Shown one piece after another: positions 63,201 through 64,000 of a stretch of DNA of 64,000 nucleotides (position 1 is its first letter; each line of letters opens with the position of its first letter). The DNA lies in contig JALDNG010000004.1 in NCBI GenBank assembly GCA_024349245.1, forward strand, positions 5,140,001-5,204,000, in the 5' to 3' direction. The notes below the pieces were generated by a model that saw nothing but the letters and a program-made list of their open reading frames with translations, ran no database searches and had not been told where the DNA came from. The DNA comes from Neodontobutis hainanensis. Its lineage: Eukaryota > Chordata > Actinopteri > Gobiiformes > Odontobutidae. Position numbers and translations under genes: made by a program.

Positions 63201-64000
63201 TCTTTTGATCCCCAACTAATATGACCCACTTTGTCAATCTACTCCCCTCATCTCTGTTGGAAGTGGCCAAGGTTAAAGGGGAACAGCACAAAAAAAAAAA
63301 ATGTCCTGCCAGAATGTCCTGATGCCAAGGTTTGTGTAGATTTGGAAGGGATAAAGAAAGGCGGAGTCAGTGGGTGGTGTGGTGTTGTTGGGCGGGATGA
63401 AGGTGGTGCGGATGGAGGGGGGGTGATGCGGAATGACGTGATCCTCTTTATCCTGGCCAATAAAACAGAGTGGCCAGTGAGATCCGGATCCGTACGTGCC
63501 GTCAAATTCAATAAGGTAGTGCTTTAATGTTTTCTTTTAATCAACTAAATTGCATTACACACTGGCTTCTCCGAGAGGCTCTGGGCCGAGGAAGCGGGGA
63601 CAGGAGACTCAGTGCTGCAGGGATAGTTACTGTAGAAGTGAGGTACTGGAAGAACCCAAGGGGGGCATTCCCAAATATCTTGTAGAATTTTTTGGGAGAA
63701 AATTGCGTTAGTTGTACATACATCTTCTGTGTAGAGGCCCTTACTGAGCCTCTTCTTCCTGTTGTTCACCTTCAATGAGACAAGGCAGAGGCCAGTGTGA
63801 ATTCAGGGTCAGAAGAAGGACAGACAAGGTGTACAGACAGATGACGTCATTCCTTTAATGAATGCCAGCTCAACTTCAAACTCGGACTGGACTTTAAAGG
63901 CAGAACACTCCTCCTCTTGGACTGTAGTGTCTTTTATCATCAGCAGTGCCCTCAGTAGCGTTCAGTCACTCCCCCTTTCTCCTGATTGAGCATCTTCCTC
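60241..64000. other. Intergenic, no gene recognised
   Basis: No exon could be supported. A G-rich stretch at about 63,359-63,425 is followed by CpG-bearing sequence with a TGACGTG motif, a CCAAT box (about 63,457) and a donor-like 'aataag gtagtg' near 63,515. This could be an unrecognised promoter or first exon, but evidence is thin. By mammalian order EMC2 would lie to the right with its 3' end nearest; its C-terminal exon was not seen. Confidence 0.45.

Noticed and set aside
63545..63775. 76-codon minus-strand frame near the right edge, considered as an EMC2 exon
   Set aside because: EMC2 would be expected on this strand to the right of tmem74, but the sequence does not resemble the EMC2 C-terminus or its TPR segments.
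1..64000. CRISPR arrays, operons, phage or bacterial mobile systems
   Set aside because: No such structures are present. Intron-bearing vertebrate genes and fish transposons show this is animal nuclear DNA.

Overview
The window looks like nuclear DNA from a bony fish (teleost). It is intron-bearing, AT-rich and gene-poor. Its dispersed repeats are of types common in fish: a Tc1-like transposon, tRNA-headed SINEs, fragments of one LINE family and small inverted-repeat transposons. Three protein-coding genes can be supported. From left to right they are eny2 (minus strand, four coding exons, 13,938-15,289), the thyrotropin-releasing hormone receptor gene trhr (minus strand, two coding exons, 41,632-45,895) and tmem74 (plus strand, one coding exon, 53,154-54,005).

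From memory, the order and relative strands match the mammalian TMEM74-TRHR-(NUDCD1)-ENY2 block, so this is an ancestral vertebrate neighbourhood. I could not find NUDCD1, which in mammals lies between TRHR and ENY2. The position divergent from eny2 holds only a 46-codon open frame of unknown meaning.

Layout: 1-13.6 kb has no recognisable gene, a worn SINE and a 327-bp MITE. 13.6-15.7 kb is eny2 and its promoter side. 15.8-41.6 kb is a long intergenic interval. It holds a LINE 5' fragment (18.2 kb), an indel-free 10-bp satellite (19.5-20.0 kb), a hAT-like fragment (20.0-20.4 kb), a decayed Tc1 element with long terminal repeats (22.0-23.5 kb), a SINE with a 12-bp target duplication (27.5-27.9 kb), an approximately 0.86-kb inverted-repeat element (28.8-29.7 kb), a dead LINE reverse transcriptase (30.4-31.4 kb) and SINE pieces near 38.4-38.8 kb. 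41.6-45.9 kb is trhr with a 3.0-kb intron. 45.9-52.4 kb is intergenic. 52.4-55.7 kb is tmem74 with a likely non-coding first exon. 55.7-64 kb is intergenic, with a LINE 3' end, a teleost repeat and a SINE whose head is inverted on itself.

The genes do not form a functional unit. ENY2 is a chromatin and mRNA-export factor, TRHR a Gq-coupled hormone receptor, and TMEM74 a two-pass membrane protein of endolysosomal and autophagic compartments. I found no convincing undescribed biological system. The most unusual objects are the satellite, the inverted SINE head, the missing NUDCD1 and the small divergent frame beside eny2.
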